Part shown: positions 32,530 to 41,264 of the stretch, one piece after another
Layout of the letters: each line of letters starts with the position of its first letter
Position numbering within the stretch: the stretch's first letter is position 1
Source of the DNA: JAVJSU01 sp040219275
GTDB lineage: Bacteria > Chloroflexota > Anaerolineae > Aggregatilineales > Phototrophicaceae
Assembly (NCBI GenBank): GCA_040219275.1
Contig: JAVJSU010000023.1
Span: forward strand, 1-64,000
Reading direction: 5' to 3'
Length of the DNA stretch: 64,000 nucleotides
Program-made: the position numbers and the translations under genes
Notes under the pieces: generated by a model
The model's database searches: none
What the model was told of the DNA's origin: nothing
Seen by the model: the letters and a program-made list of their open reading frames with translations, nothing else

Positions 32530-35500
32530 TTAGTCACTGCCACCGATCACATTCGGGGGATTGTCCGCCAGACTGAGCAAGCCGGTGTTCATACGCGGTT
32601 GTTTCGCCTGATCGTCGTCCTTACCGAAGCGGATGATGTCGCCGTTATCGGTGATGGCTTCTACCGCCAAGCCGAGACTTTGCAGTTCCTTGACCAACAC
32701 ACGGAAGCTGGTGGGGATACCCGGTTCTTCGATGGGTTCACCCTTGACGATGGCTTCGTAGGTTTTCACACGACCCTGAACATCATCTGATTTGACCGTG
32801 AGCATTTCCTGCAATGTGTATGCCGCGCCGTAGGCTTCCAGCGCCCACACTTCCATTTCACCGAAACGCTGACCACCAAACTGCGCCTTACCACCGAGCG
32901 GTTGCTGGGTGACGAGGCTGTATGGACCGGTTGAGCGGGCATGTACCTTATCTTCGACAAGATGGGCGAGCTTGAGCATATGGACGAAGCCAACCGCGAC
33001 TGAACGATCAAACGGTTCGCCTGTGCGTCCATCATACAGGGTTTGTTTGCCGTAGATGGGCAGGGCGATTCCGGTTTCAAACATGATGCGGTCTGCCAAT
33101 TGGGTCAGATCGCGCAGGCTGATGTCTTCTGGAATGACCGTATCCGGTGAGTGCTTCTTGATCCACAGATGGAGCATCAAGTCAGTGGCGTTATTATCAC
33201 GACGCGCACGTTCATCCACTGAAACCGCCTGTGCATCGAAGACCATGACCGCTTCGGGATCAATACCCATTTCGCGTAACCACTCTTCAAGGGTGGCGCG
33301 GCGCAGATAGACGACATCCGTAATCAGTAAATCTGGGTCATATTCTGGCTTATCGCGTAACCATTCATGCACGAAGAGGCGACGGACTTCGTTGTCATCT
33401 TCGAGTTGTTCTGTATCATATTCGATGTCATGGAGCCATTGCCATGCACGTTCGGTGATTTGATCCCATGCTTCGTCGATCATCCACGCACGGCTCATTT
33501 CGGCTTGAATTTCGTATTCTTTCGCGCCGTCGAAAACCGGTGTAATTGCACGGAAGCCGAGACGATCTGCCGCCCAACCGAGGTGCAATTCCAGAATCTG
33601 ACCGATATTCATACGACCCGGAACGCCGAGCGGGTTCAGGATAATTTCTACAGGACGACCATCCGCGAGATAGGGCATATCTTCGATGGGTACGATCTTG
33701 GAGATAACACCCTTGTTCCCATGACGACCCGCCATTTTATCACCAACGGTCAGCTTACGACGTTGGGCGATCATCACACGCACCATTTTTTCGACACCGG
33801 CAGGCAGATCACGATGTTCTTCACGGGTGAAGATACGCACATCGACGACCTTACCACGTTCACCGTGGGGCAGACGCATGGACGAATCACGCACTTCACG
33901 GGCTTGCTCACCGAAGATTGCACGGAGCAATTTTTCTTCGGGGCTAAGTTCTTTTTCACCCTTCGGCGTAATCTTGCCGACGAGAATATCATTTGGACCA
34001 ACTTCCGCACCAACGCGGACGATACCGAATTCATCAAGGTCTTTCAGGGCATCTTCACCGACATTCGGGATGTCGTAGGTGATTTCTTCTGGACCGAGCT
34101 TGGTATCACGGGCATCAACTTCATGCTTTTCGATGTGAATGCTGGTGAATTTGTCGTTGCGAAGCATATCTTCACTGATGAGCAACGCATCTTCGTAGTT
34201 ACCCCCATCCCATGAAAGGAAGGATGCCAATACATCATGACCCAAAGCGAGGTTGCCCTCAAGCGTTGAGGAACTATCCGCGATGACCTGTCCCTTTTTG
34301 ATGATCTGACCCTTACGGACAACCGGCTTCTGATCGATGCAGGTGGACTGATTCGAGCGATCATATTTACGCAGGCGATAGATATGTTCATCGCCACTTT
34401 CCAGCCGGATGACGATACGCTCACCTTGAACGCTAATCACTTCGCCGGAAACTTCTGAGACGAGTACCTGACCGCTATCATAGGCGGCTTGGTCTTCCAT
34501 GCCTGTGCTGACAATCGGCACATCGGGGCGGAGCAACGGCACTGCCTGTCTCTGCATGTTCGATCCCATGAGCGCACGGTTCGCATCGTCATGCTCAAGG
34601 AAGGGGATAAGCGCGGCGCTGATACCCACGATTTGACGCGGGGCAACATCCATATAATCAATGCGCTGTGAGGGCACAATGATAAATTTCTGACTGTGAC
34701 GGGAAGACACGCGTCGTTGGACGATTTGTTGTCTTTCGTCAAGCTCAACATTTGCCTGTGCGATGACGAAGTTATCTTCCGCATCTGCTGAAAGATAGAG
34801 CATTTCGTCAGTTACGAATGGCAAAACGGCAATTTTCTCTAAACCGGCTTTGGTGAATTTCTTGATGATGTCCTCGGTGACGATTTGACCCTCTTCGAGC
34901 AAAACGTTGCCCTTGGCATCTTCAATATCTTCACGCACCGTACGCCCGATGATTTCTTCATCACCCGGCGCAAGGAATTTAACCACCTTGCGATAGGGGG
35001 TTTCGATAAAGCCGTATTCGTTTACTTTGGCGTAACTGGCAAGACGACCAATCAAACCGATGTTCGGACCTTCGGGTGTTTCAATCGGGCAGATACGTCC
35101 GTAATGGCTATGGTGAACGTCACGTACATCGAAGCCGGCACGTTCACGGCGCAGACCGCCCGGACCAAGTGCGGATAATGTACGCTTATGGGTCAGTTCT
35201 GCGAGCGGGTTGGTTTGTTCCATGAATTGGGACAGCTGTGATGAGCCGAAGAATTCACGGATGGACGCGACCACCGGACGAATGTTGACCAGATTGATCG
35301 GGGTCAGGTTGTCGGTTTCGCGGATCGACATACGCTCTTTAACGACGCGTTCCGTGCGGCGCAGACCGATGCGAAGTTTGTTCATAATCAGTTCACCGAC
35401 GGTTTTCACGCGGCGATTACCGAGATGATCGATGTCATCCGGTCCGGCGACACCATTGTTGATGTCGACGATGTGCTTAAGGACTTCGACAATATCCGCT

Positions 35501-36480
35501 TTGGTGATGGTACGCTTGCGGCGGGAAATCTTGTCGTCAAGGTTGAGGCGTAAATTCAGCTTATAGCGCCCGACGCGTTCCAGATCATAACGGCGTTGAT
35601 CGAATAGCTGACTTTCCAGATATTCGCGTGCGTTATCTAAGGTAGGCGGATCACCGGGGCGCATACGGCGATAAAATTCCAGCAACGCCGCTTTAGCAAT
35701 CGTTTGATCTTTCTTGAGTTCCCAGACGGGTTCCTGTTTGATTGTCCCGACCATGTACTGATGCACGGAGTCATTATCAACATCCGCAAACAGGGCGAAA
35801 AGCTCTTCATCAGACCCGGTCTTAATCGGGGATAATTCTTCAGGTAAGCCATCATCTACTGCCGCCAATGCGCGGAGCAAAATGGTTACCGGGATCGTCC
35901 GCTTACGATTAAACTTGATGGTTAGATAATCGTTTTTGCGGGTTTCAAATTCCATCCACGCACCACGATCAGGGATCAGTTTGGAGTTTGCCAGCAAACG
36001 TCCTGTGGTACGGTCTTCATCAGCATAGAAATAAACACCGGGCGAGCGAATCAACTGACTCACCACGACGCGTTCAGTGCCGTTAATGATGAACGTTCCC
36101 TTTTCGGTCATGACAGGGAAATCGCCCATGAAAATATCGGAGGTGATGACTTCGTCGCCGGCTTCTTTGTTCACCAGAGCTACACGGACGTAGAGCGGAG
36201 CGCCGAACGTCATATCGCGTTCGATACAAAGCTCTTCGTCGTATTTAGGCTCCTCGAACCAGTATTTTAGACCGAACTCTTCCGCTTCTTTGCTGTAGCC
36301 GGGGAAAAAAAGTTTTAGATTGCCGTTGAAGCTCTCGATGGGGCTGATCTCATCGAAGAGTTCCAGCAAACCCTCCTTCTTGAACCATGTGAACGAGTCA
36401 AGTTGCACGTCAATAAGTGACGGCAATTCTTTGGTTACAGTCGTTCGGGCATAGTTCTTTGTTCTTGATAACTTATCCAA
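32530..36480 (-). CDS. rpoB: RNA polymerase beta subunit
   Basis: RpoB forms half of the RNA polymerase active centre and the rifampicin pocket. The 1316-residue chain is full length. Signatures include FFGSSQLSQFMEQTNPLAEL and SALGPGGLRRERAGFDVRDVHHSHYGRICPIETPEGPN. Also present are GRHGNKGVISKI and the C-terminal GGKAQFGGQRFGEMEVWALEAYGAA. In the rifampicin region the Asp corresponding to E. coli 516 is Glu. I place the start at the TTG at 36480: GAGGAG lies 7 bases before it, whereas an in-frame ATG at 36495 overlaps that ribosome site and has none of its own. Unusually, no rpoC follows; a terminator and the RAYT array do. The gene has its own promoter. Confidence 0.97.
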   Translation of the reverse strand: MDKLSRTKNYARTTVTKELPSLIDVQLDSFTWFKKEGLLELFDEISPIESFNGNLKLFFPGYSKEAEEFGLKYWFEEPKYDEELCIERDMTFGAPLYVRVALVNKEAGDEVITSDIFMGDFPVMTEKGTFIINGTERVVVSQLIRSPGVYFYADEDRTTGRLLANSKLIPDRGAWMEFETRKNDYLTIKFNRKRTIPVTILLRALAAVDDGLPEELSPIKTGSDEELFALFADVDNDSVHQYMVGTIKQEPVWELKKDQTIAKAALLEFYRRMRPGDPPTLDNAREYLESQLFDQRRYDLERVGRYKLNLRLNLDDKISRRKRTITKADIVEVLKHIVDINNGVAGPDDIDHLGNRRVKTVGELIMNKLRIGLRRTERVVKERMSIRETDNLTPINLVNIRPVVASIREFFGSSQLSQFMEQTNPLAELTHKRTLSALGPGGLRRERAGFDVRDVHHSHYGRICPIETPEGPNIGLIGRLASYAKVNEYGFIETPYRKVVKFLAPGDEEIIGRTVREDIEDAKGNVLLEEGQIVTEDIIKKFTKAGLEKIAVLPFVTDEMLYLSADAEDNFVIAQANVELDERQQIVQRRVSSRHSQKFIIVPSQRIDYMDVAPRQIVGISAALIPFLEHDDANRALMGSNMQRQAVPLLRPDVPIVSTGMEDQAAYDSGQVLVSEVSGEVISVQGERIVIRLESGDEHIYRLRKYDRSNQSTCIDQKPVVRKGQIIKKGQVIADSSSTLEGNLALGHDVLASFLSWDGGNYEDALLISEDMLRNDKFTSIHIEKHEVDARDTKLGPEEITYDIPNVGEDALKDLDEFGIVRVGAEVGPNDILVGKITPKGEKELSPEEKLLRAIFGEQAREVRDSSMRLPHGERGKVVDVRIFTREEHRDLPAGVEKMVRVMIAQRRKLTVGDKMAGRHGNKGVISKIVPIEDMPYLADGRPVEIILNPLGVPGRMNIGQILELHLGWAADRLGFRAITPVFDGAKEYEIQAEMSRAWMIDEAWDQITERAWQWLHDIEYDTEQLEDDNEVRRLFVHEWLRDKPEYDPDLLITDVVYLRRATLEEWLREMGIDPEAVMVFDAQAVSVDERARRDNNATDLMLHLWIKKHSPDTVIPEDISLRDLTQLADRIMFETGIALPIYGKQTLYDGRTGEPFDRSVAVGFVHMLKLAHLVEDKVHARSTGPYSLVTQQPLGGKAQFGGQRFGEMEVWALEAYGAAYTLQEMLTVKSDDVQGRVKTYEAIVKGEPIEEPGIPTSFRVLVKELQSLGLAVEAITDNGDIIRFGKDDDQAKQPRMNTGLLSLADNPPNVIGGSD

Positions 36481-36624
36481 TGCACCGCTCCTCATTACAT
36501 CGTAACAGACAGGCAGGGAATCGACTCATAGACGGATGTGCCATTCTTGGTTTATCGGGGTGGTTCTGATATTTCTCGAAATATTCCATCAAAGATAGAA
36601 TCAATAGAGGCAATAGGAAGGGGA

Positions 36625-36654
36625 AGTATACCTGAAATGGCATCTTCCTGTCAA
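36625..36654 (-). promoter_or_regulatory. rpoB: Strong sigma-70 promoter of rpoB
   Basis: On the minus strand a perfect TTGACA (36654-36649) is followed after 18 bases by TATACT (36630-36625). Transcription should start near 36617, leaving a leader of about 140 bases before rpoB. Confidence 0.8.
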
Positions 36655-36663
36655 GTAGATATG

Positions 36664-36701
36664 AAAAAAACCGGACTACAAGTTTGATTGTGGGTAGTCC
36701 G
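36664..36701 (-). terminator. Intrinsic terminator of the sigma factor operon
   Basis: CGGACTAC (36672-36679) and GTAGTCCG (36694-36701) form a perfect 8-bp stem. On the minus strand it is followed by GG-free U-run of seven (36670-36664, after one G). It separates the sigma factor pair from the rpoB promoter 10 bases further on. Confidence 0.85.
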
Positions 36702-36741
36702 ATTTCGGTATTATAGCAAATCATCTTGCCAGTAAGCAAAT

Positions 36742-37128
36742 TTATTGCTGAAGTGCCGGTAATTCCACCGCATCGTCGATGTCTATACCGATGCGACGAC
36801 GGGTAATCAGCATGAAGCCCGCCACGACTGCAAATCCTGCCGCAACATGTACGCGTGCGGGCAAGTAACGGAGGCGATCCATAAAGGTATAGCGTTGTTG
36901 CCCCATGAGATCGCGTTTTAGGCGTTTGGCAAACTGATCTGATGGTTGTTGAGGTGTCAGTACACCCTGCAATTGATAGATCATGTCTTTGAAGGGATTG
37001 ATCTCAACCGCCGCTACATCATAACTATCCACCAGCGTGTTTACCTGTCGTGCGGAGGCATCATGCAACATGGCATCCGTCAACTCTGACAATAAATCCT
37101 CAAATCGGTTTTCGCTCGTATAAGACAT
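36742..37128 (-). CDS. Single-pass membrane protein paired with an ECF sigma factor
   Basis: A 128-residue protein. The first 90 residues are soluble and partly helical (FEDLLSELTDAMLHDASA onward). One membrane helix (about 92-108, VHVAAGFAVVAGFMLIT) is followed by an RRR cluster, then an acidic tail. It starts 8 bases after the sigma gene stop, so the two are co-translated. This is the usual position and layout of a membrane anti-sigma factor. No zinc-binding HxxxCxxC motif is present, so it is not a standard ZAS-type anti-sigma. The role is inferred from position only. Confidence 0.6.
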   Translation of the reverse strand: MSYTSENRFEDLLSELTDAMLHDASARQVNTLVDSYDVAAVEINPFKDMIYQLQGVLTPQQPSDQFAKRLKRDLMGQQRYTFMDRLRYLPARVHVAAGFAVVAGFMLITRRRIGIDIDDAVELPALQQ

Positions 37129-37136
37129 TGTGAGAC

Positions 37137-37769
37137 TTAGCCTTTTTTCTGTGTTCGATTCGGATTGTCGTTCCGATTTCGGCTCAATTGTTTCATTTGT
37201 AGATCATCACGCAGGGTAATGAGCGTGCGGTGGTAGAGTGATTTGATCGCACCTTCTGTGCGTTCCATGATCTCCCCGATTTCAGCGTTGGATTTATGCT
37301 CAACAAACTTCAACAGGAGGAGTTGTTGGCGTTCCGATGGTAAGCGACGAATGGCTTCTAGCAATTGTTCCCGCTCTTCTTCGTCTTCTGCAAAACGATC
37401 CGGCGATTCTGAGCGCAAACTTGAAGCGACAAATTCATCCAATGGAATGATCTTCCGGCGACCCCGATCACGATGCCAATTGGCGACCAGATTATGCGCG
37501 ATGCGATAGAGCCACGCCTGAAACGGCACGCCCTTATCCACATAATTTTCAATGTGGGACATCGCACGATAGAACACGCGGGCGGTCAGGTCTTCTGCAT
37601 CATGCTGATTGCTAGTGCGATAATAGATGTAGTTGTAGATTTTGGTCATGTACCGTTCATACAACTCACCAAACGCATCCTGATCTGTTTTTGCCAGTTC
37701 GACCAGCTCAGTATCGGGCATGTCTTTGTAATTTGGTTGTTTGGATTTGCGATTAAATATGTTCATCAT
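37137..37769 (-). CDS. ECF-type RNA polymerase sigma factor
   Basis: A 210-residue sigma factor with only regions 2 and 4. Region 2 (about 30-100) contains DQDAFGELYERYMTKIYNYI and DAEDLTARVFYRAM, then PFQAWLYRIAHNLVANWHRD. Region 4 (about 140-190) contains LPSERQQLLLLKFVEHKSNAEI and TEGAIKSLYHRTL, the -35 recognition helix-turn-helix. A basic, Asn/Arg-rich tail of about 20 residues follows. It is probably held by the membrane protein encoded immediately downstream. Its target promoters cannot be identified here, and I see no clear self-recognised ECF promoter upstream. Confidence 0.93.
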   Translation of the reverse strand: MMNIFNRKSKQPNYKDMPDTELVELAKTDQDAFGELYERYMTKIYNYIYYRTSNQHDAEDLTARVFYRAMSHIENYVDKGVPFQAWLYRIAHNLVANWHRDRGRRKIIPLDEFVASSLRSESPDRFAEDEEEREQLLEAIRRLPSERQQLLLLKFVEHKSNAEIGEIMERTEGAIKSLYHRTLITLRDDLQMKQLSRNRNDNPNRTQKKG

Positions 37770-37987
37770 ACTGACTACAACCCTATCATGATTTATGCGT
37801 TGCGAGATTGCTAAAATCTTAACAATTTCCTAGCGAAACACTTATATTTCTTCGCTTGAAATCCTTTGTGCTATTTTTATAGAGGGTTGCTTACTTGAAT
37901 AACCCCCTCGATAATCCTGCGCCTTCCCTCTATAATACGCCCGTCACCATTCAGACTAACCACAATTAACAAAATTAAGGACAGTGT

Positions 37988-40900
37988 ATGACGACTCCAC
38001 CGCTTACTTTCCAGCAGGTGATCCTAAAATTACATGATTTCTGGCAAGGTCAAGGCTGTGTGATCTGGGAGCCTTATAATGTTCAAGTTGGCGCGGGAAC
38101 GGGTAACCCGGCGACTACCTTGCGCGTGCTTGGTCCTGAACCGTGGCGCGTCGCTTATGTTGAACCCTCCGTGCGTCCTGATGATGGGCGCTTTGGTGAA
38201 AACCCGAACCGGATGCAAAAATATTATCAGTATCAGGTGATCCTGAAACCCGATCCCGGCAACCCGCAAGAGATGTACCTGAAATCACTCGAAGCACTGG
38301 GTATTGACCCTCGTGAGCACGATATTCGCTTTGTGGAAGATAACTGGGAAAGTCCGGCGCTGGGTGCGTGGGGACTGGGCTGGGAAGTGTGGCTGGATGG
38401 GCAGGAAATTACCCAATTCACCTACTTCCAGCAGGCAGGTGGTATGGAACTGAACCCCGTTTCGGTGGAAATCACGTATGGCGTTGAACGTATCGTGCTG
38501 GCGTTGCAGAATAAAAACTCCGCGTGGGAAATCGACTGGATGGATAACGGTCTGACCTATGCTGATATGATGCTTCAGGAAGAAATCGAGGCGTGTCGTT
38601 ATTACTTCGATGTCGCGGATGTGGATGCCCTGCGTCAGATTTATGATACCTATGAACGCGAACATGGACGCGCTCTCGAAGGCGACGCGCTCATTACGGC
38701 GTATGATTATGTGCTGAAGTGCAGTCATCTGTTTAATGTGTTGGATACGCGTGGCGCGATTGGTGTGACGGATCGTGCGGCATTTTTCCGCCGGATGCGT
38801 GATATGACGCGCAACGTGGCGCAAGCCTATCTCGAAAATCGGGAGAAACTCGGCTTTCCGCTGATGAAAATGGCGGATAAATGGAAAGCGCCGGACATTA
38901 AAGAACTTGATGAAAACGTGGCACAGCGTACCGTACCGGATACCGCTTCGGATGTGTTGTTTGAAATCGGTGTAGAAGAATTACCCGCGCAGGATGTCGA
39001 TGAAGCGCTTCGCCAATTACATGGGATTGCCAATAGCTTGTTTGACGATCTGCGCCTGACTCATGGCGATGTTGAAGTGTACGCTACGCCACGCCGTCTG
39101 GTGTTGTGGGCGAAGCAAGTTGCGCCGATGCAAACCGACCTTGAAACCGTCGAAAAAGGTCCACCGTCAAGCCGTGCTTTTGATGCGGATGGTAAACCGA
39201 CCAAAGCGGCGGAAGGCTTCGCACGGGGTAAAGGTGTGGATGTCGGGGATTTGCGCGTGGAGGAAATCGACGGCGGGGAATATGTTGTCGCAACTGTAAA
39301 GAATGTGGGTCGTCCGGCGGTAGAAGTGCTGGCGGAAACCTTGCCTGAGATCATCGCAACTATCAAATTCGGCAAAGCGATGCGCTGGAATGACTCCGGT
39401 GTGGCGTTCTCACGTCCCATTCGCTGGATCGTGGCGTTGTTTGGTGGCGCGGTGATTCCATTTGAATATGCGGGTGTGAATAGTGGGGCAGTGACACGCG
39501 GGTTGCGTCCGTTTGGCTCACAACCGCATCTGGTGAGCGATGTTAATGGATACTTTGATGCGCTTAAAAATCAGGGCATTATCGTCTCGCTTGATGAGCG
39601 CCGTGAAGCCATCGTTAAACAGATTAAAGCGTTGGCAGATGAGGTCAACGGCACGATTCCTGATAACTCCGCCTTGCTGGAGGAAGTCACCAATCTCATC
39701 GAAGCTCCGATGGCGTTACGTGGTGAATTTGAAGCGGAATATCTCGCCTTACCCCGCGATGTGCTGGTAACGGTGATGCGTAAACATCAACGGTATTTCC
39801 CGCTGGAAGATGCCGATGGCAAATTGATGCCGTATTTTATTACGGTACGCAATGGTGACGACAAACATCTTGATAAAGTGGCGCACGGTAACGAGCATGT
39901 GATCCGCGCACGCTTCTCTGATGCGAATTTCTTTTACAAGGAAGACATCAAAAAACCGCTTGAAGGCTACTTGACGCGTCTGGGGACGCTGACGTTTCAT
40001 GAGAAACTTGGTTCTATGCTGGCAAAGAATCAGCGGGTTGCCGGTCTGGTTTCCGGGTTGGGTGATTTGTTTGGCACAGGATCAACCGATGTGGCGATTG
40101 CCGAACGCGCCGCACATATCGCAAAAGCCGACCTCGCAACCAACATGGTGGTCGAGATGACCTCGCTACAGGGCGTGATGGGGCGTGAATATGCGCTCAA
40201 GAGTGGTTTCCCTGAAGAAGTGGCGAATACTATTTTTGAACACTGGTTGCCCCGTAGTGCGGGAGATATTCTGCCGTCTTCAGATGCGGGGGCGTTACTC
40301 GCGCTGGCAGATCGTCTGGATAGTCTGGTCGGATTATTCGGTGCAGGGTTAGCGCCACGTTCGACAGCCGATCCTTATGGGTTACGGCGTGCCGCGCTCG
40401 GTTTGATTGAAATTATGGTCGCACGGAAGATTGACGCGGATTTGATGCAGGCGGTGAATCTCGCGGCGGCGGCACAACCTCTACAAGTGAGCGATCAGGC
40501 GAAAGAGCAAGTGCTTGACTTTATCGCCGGACGGTTGCGTGTATGGATGTCTGATAAAGGCTTCTCTGCGGACGTGGTGAATGCGGTGCTGGCGGAACAG
40601 AGCGCCAATCCCTATCGTGCGGTGCAGGGTGCAGAGCAATTGGCGGCGTGGGTTGCCCGTGATGATTGGGCGGCAATTCTAGATAGTTTTGCGCGTTGTG
40701 TGCGGATCACCCGTAATGAGCCAACCCAATTTGATGTTGATCCTGCTTTGTTCCAGCAGAGTGAGGAAAATGCGCTGTATGATGCGTATCAAAGCGCTAG
40801 TGCAAATCTGGATGAACATGGCAATGTCGATGCGTTCCTGACTGCGTTCGTGCCACTTGTCCCGGCGGTCACAGCCTATTTCGGGACGGGCAAGGGGGAT

Positions 40901-41017
40901 GGCGTGCTGGTCAACGCGGATGATCCGGCTATTCGTAAAAATCGACTCGGTTTGCTACAGGCGATCAGCTCTATGCAAACAGGACGCGCTGACTTGAGCG
41001 AGATGGCTGGTTTTTAG
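37988..41017 (+). CDS. glyS: Glycyl-tRNA synthetase, alpha and beta chains fused
   Basis: This charges tRNA-Gly with glycine. In most bacteria of the alpha2beta2 type the subunits are separate genes (glyQ, glyS). Here both are in one 1009-residue chain. The alpha part (residues 1-285) opens TFQQVILKLHDFWQGQGCV, followed by VQVGAGTGNPATTLRVLGPE and the class II catalytic region FTYFQQAGG. After a linker the beta part begins DVLFEIGVEELPAQDVDEAL (about 322) and continues through DRVLAYST-unrelated HD-like and anticodon-binding regions to the end. Fused forms are known from some other bacteria such as Chlamydia. A TATAAT at 37931 may be a -10 box but has no good -35. I see no T-box leader. Confidence 0.95.
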   Translation: MTTPPLTFQQVILKLHDFWQGQGCVIWEPYNVQVGAGTGNPATTLRVLGPEPWRVAYVEPSVRPDDGRFGENPNRMQKYYQYQVILKPDPGNPQEMYLKSLEALGIDPREHDIRFVEDNWESPALGAWGLGWEVWLDGQEITQFTYFQQAGGMELNPVSVEITYGVERIVLALQNKNSAWEIDWMDNGLTYADMMLQEEIEACRYYFDVADVDALRQIYDTYEREHGRALEGDALITAYDYVLKCSHLFNVLDTRGAIGVTDRAAFFRRMRDMTRNVAQAYLENREKLGFPLMKMADKWKAPDIKELDENVAQRTVPDTASDVLFEIGVEELPAQDVDEALRQLHGIANSLFDDLRLTHGDVEVYATPRRLVLWAKQVAPMQTDLETVEKGPPSSRAFDADGKPTKAAEGFARGKGVDVGDLRVEEIDGGEYVVATVKNVGRPAVEVLAETLPEIIATIKFGKAMRWNDSGVAFSRPIRWIVALFGGAVIPFEYAGVNSGAVTRGLRPFGSQPHLVSDVNGYFDALKNQGIIVSLDERREAIVKQIKALADEVNGTIPDNSALLEEVTNLIEAPMALRGEFEAEYLALPRDVLVTVMRKHQRYFPLEDADGKLMPYFITVRNGDDKHLDKVAHGNEHVIRARFSDANFFYKEDIKKPLEGYLTRLGTLTFHEKLGSMLAKNQRVAGLVSGLGDLFGTGSTDVAIAERAAHIAKADLATNMVVEMTSLQGVMGREYALKSGFPEEVANTIFEHWLPRSAGDILPSSDAGALLALADRLDSLVGLFGAGLAPRSTADPYGLRRAALGLIEIMVARKIDADLMQAVNLAAAAQPLQVSDQAKEQVLDFIAGRLRVWMSDKGFSADVVNAVLAEQSANPYRAVQGAEQLAAWVARDDWAAILDSFARCVRITRNEPTQFDVDPALFQQSEENALYDAYQSASANLDEHGNVDAFLTAFVPLVPAVTAYFGTGKGDGVLVNADDPAIRKNRLGLLQAISSMQTGRADLSEMAGF

Positions 41018-41037
41018 CGTAGAATACGGTATTTACT

Positions 41038-41069
41038 AAGGCACAGGATGTATGTATTGCCTGTGCCTT
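41038..41069 (+). terminator. Intrinsic terminator of the glycyl-tRNA synthetase gene
   Basis: AAGGCACAGG (41038-41047) and CCTGTGCCTT (41060-41069) pair perfectly over 10 bp around a 12-base loop, followed by TTGT. It lies 20 bases after the stop codon. Confidence 0.85.
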
Positions 41070-41202
41070 TGTACCCACTTTTCTATTATGTAAATAGATT
41101 TAGCATTGCCAACAAAAACGTTTCCTCAAGCATGTTTGATTTTGCATACTGAAGTTTCATAAGTTATTCGGACGTATTAAGCGATTTATGACGCGAATCG
41201 CG

Positions 41203-41231
41203 TTGCGAGACTATACACCCACCTATATAAT
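41203..41231 (+). promoter_or_regulatory. Sigma-70 promoter of dnaG-rpoD
   Basis: TTGCGA (41203-41208) and a perfect TATAAT (41226-41231) are 17 bases apart. Transcription should begin near 41238, about 27 bases before the dnaG ATG. The remaining part of the 41070-41202 gap shows nothing else. Confidence 0.75.
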
Positions 41232-41264
41232 GCACAGACGAACAAGTGATTCAACGTGAGGTTC

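Noticed and set aside
33367..34215. A 282-codon plus-strand frame inside rpoB
   Set aside because: It is antisense to the conserved middle of rpoB, and its Phe/Thr/His-rich composition is typical of a shadow frame.
37770..37987. T-box riboswitch ahead of the glycyl-tRNA synthetase
   Set aside because: The conserved T-box sequence and an antiterminator/terminator pair are not visible.
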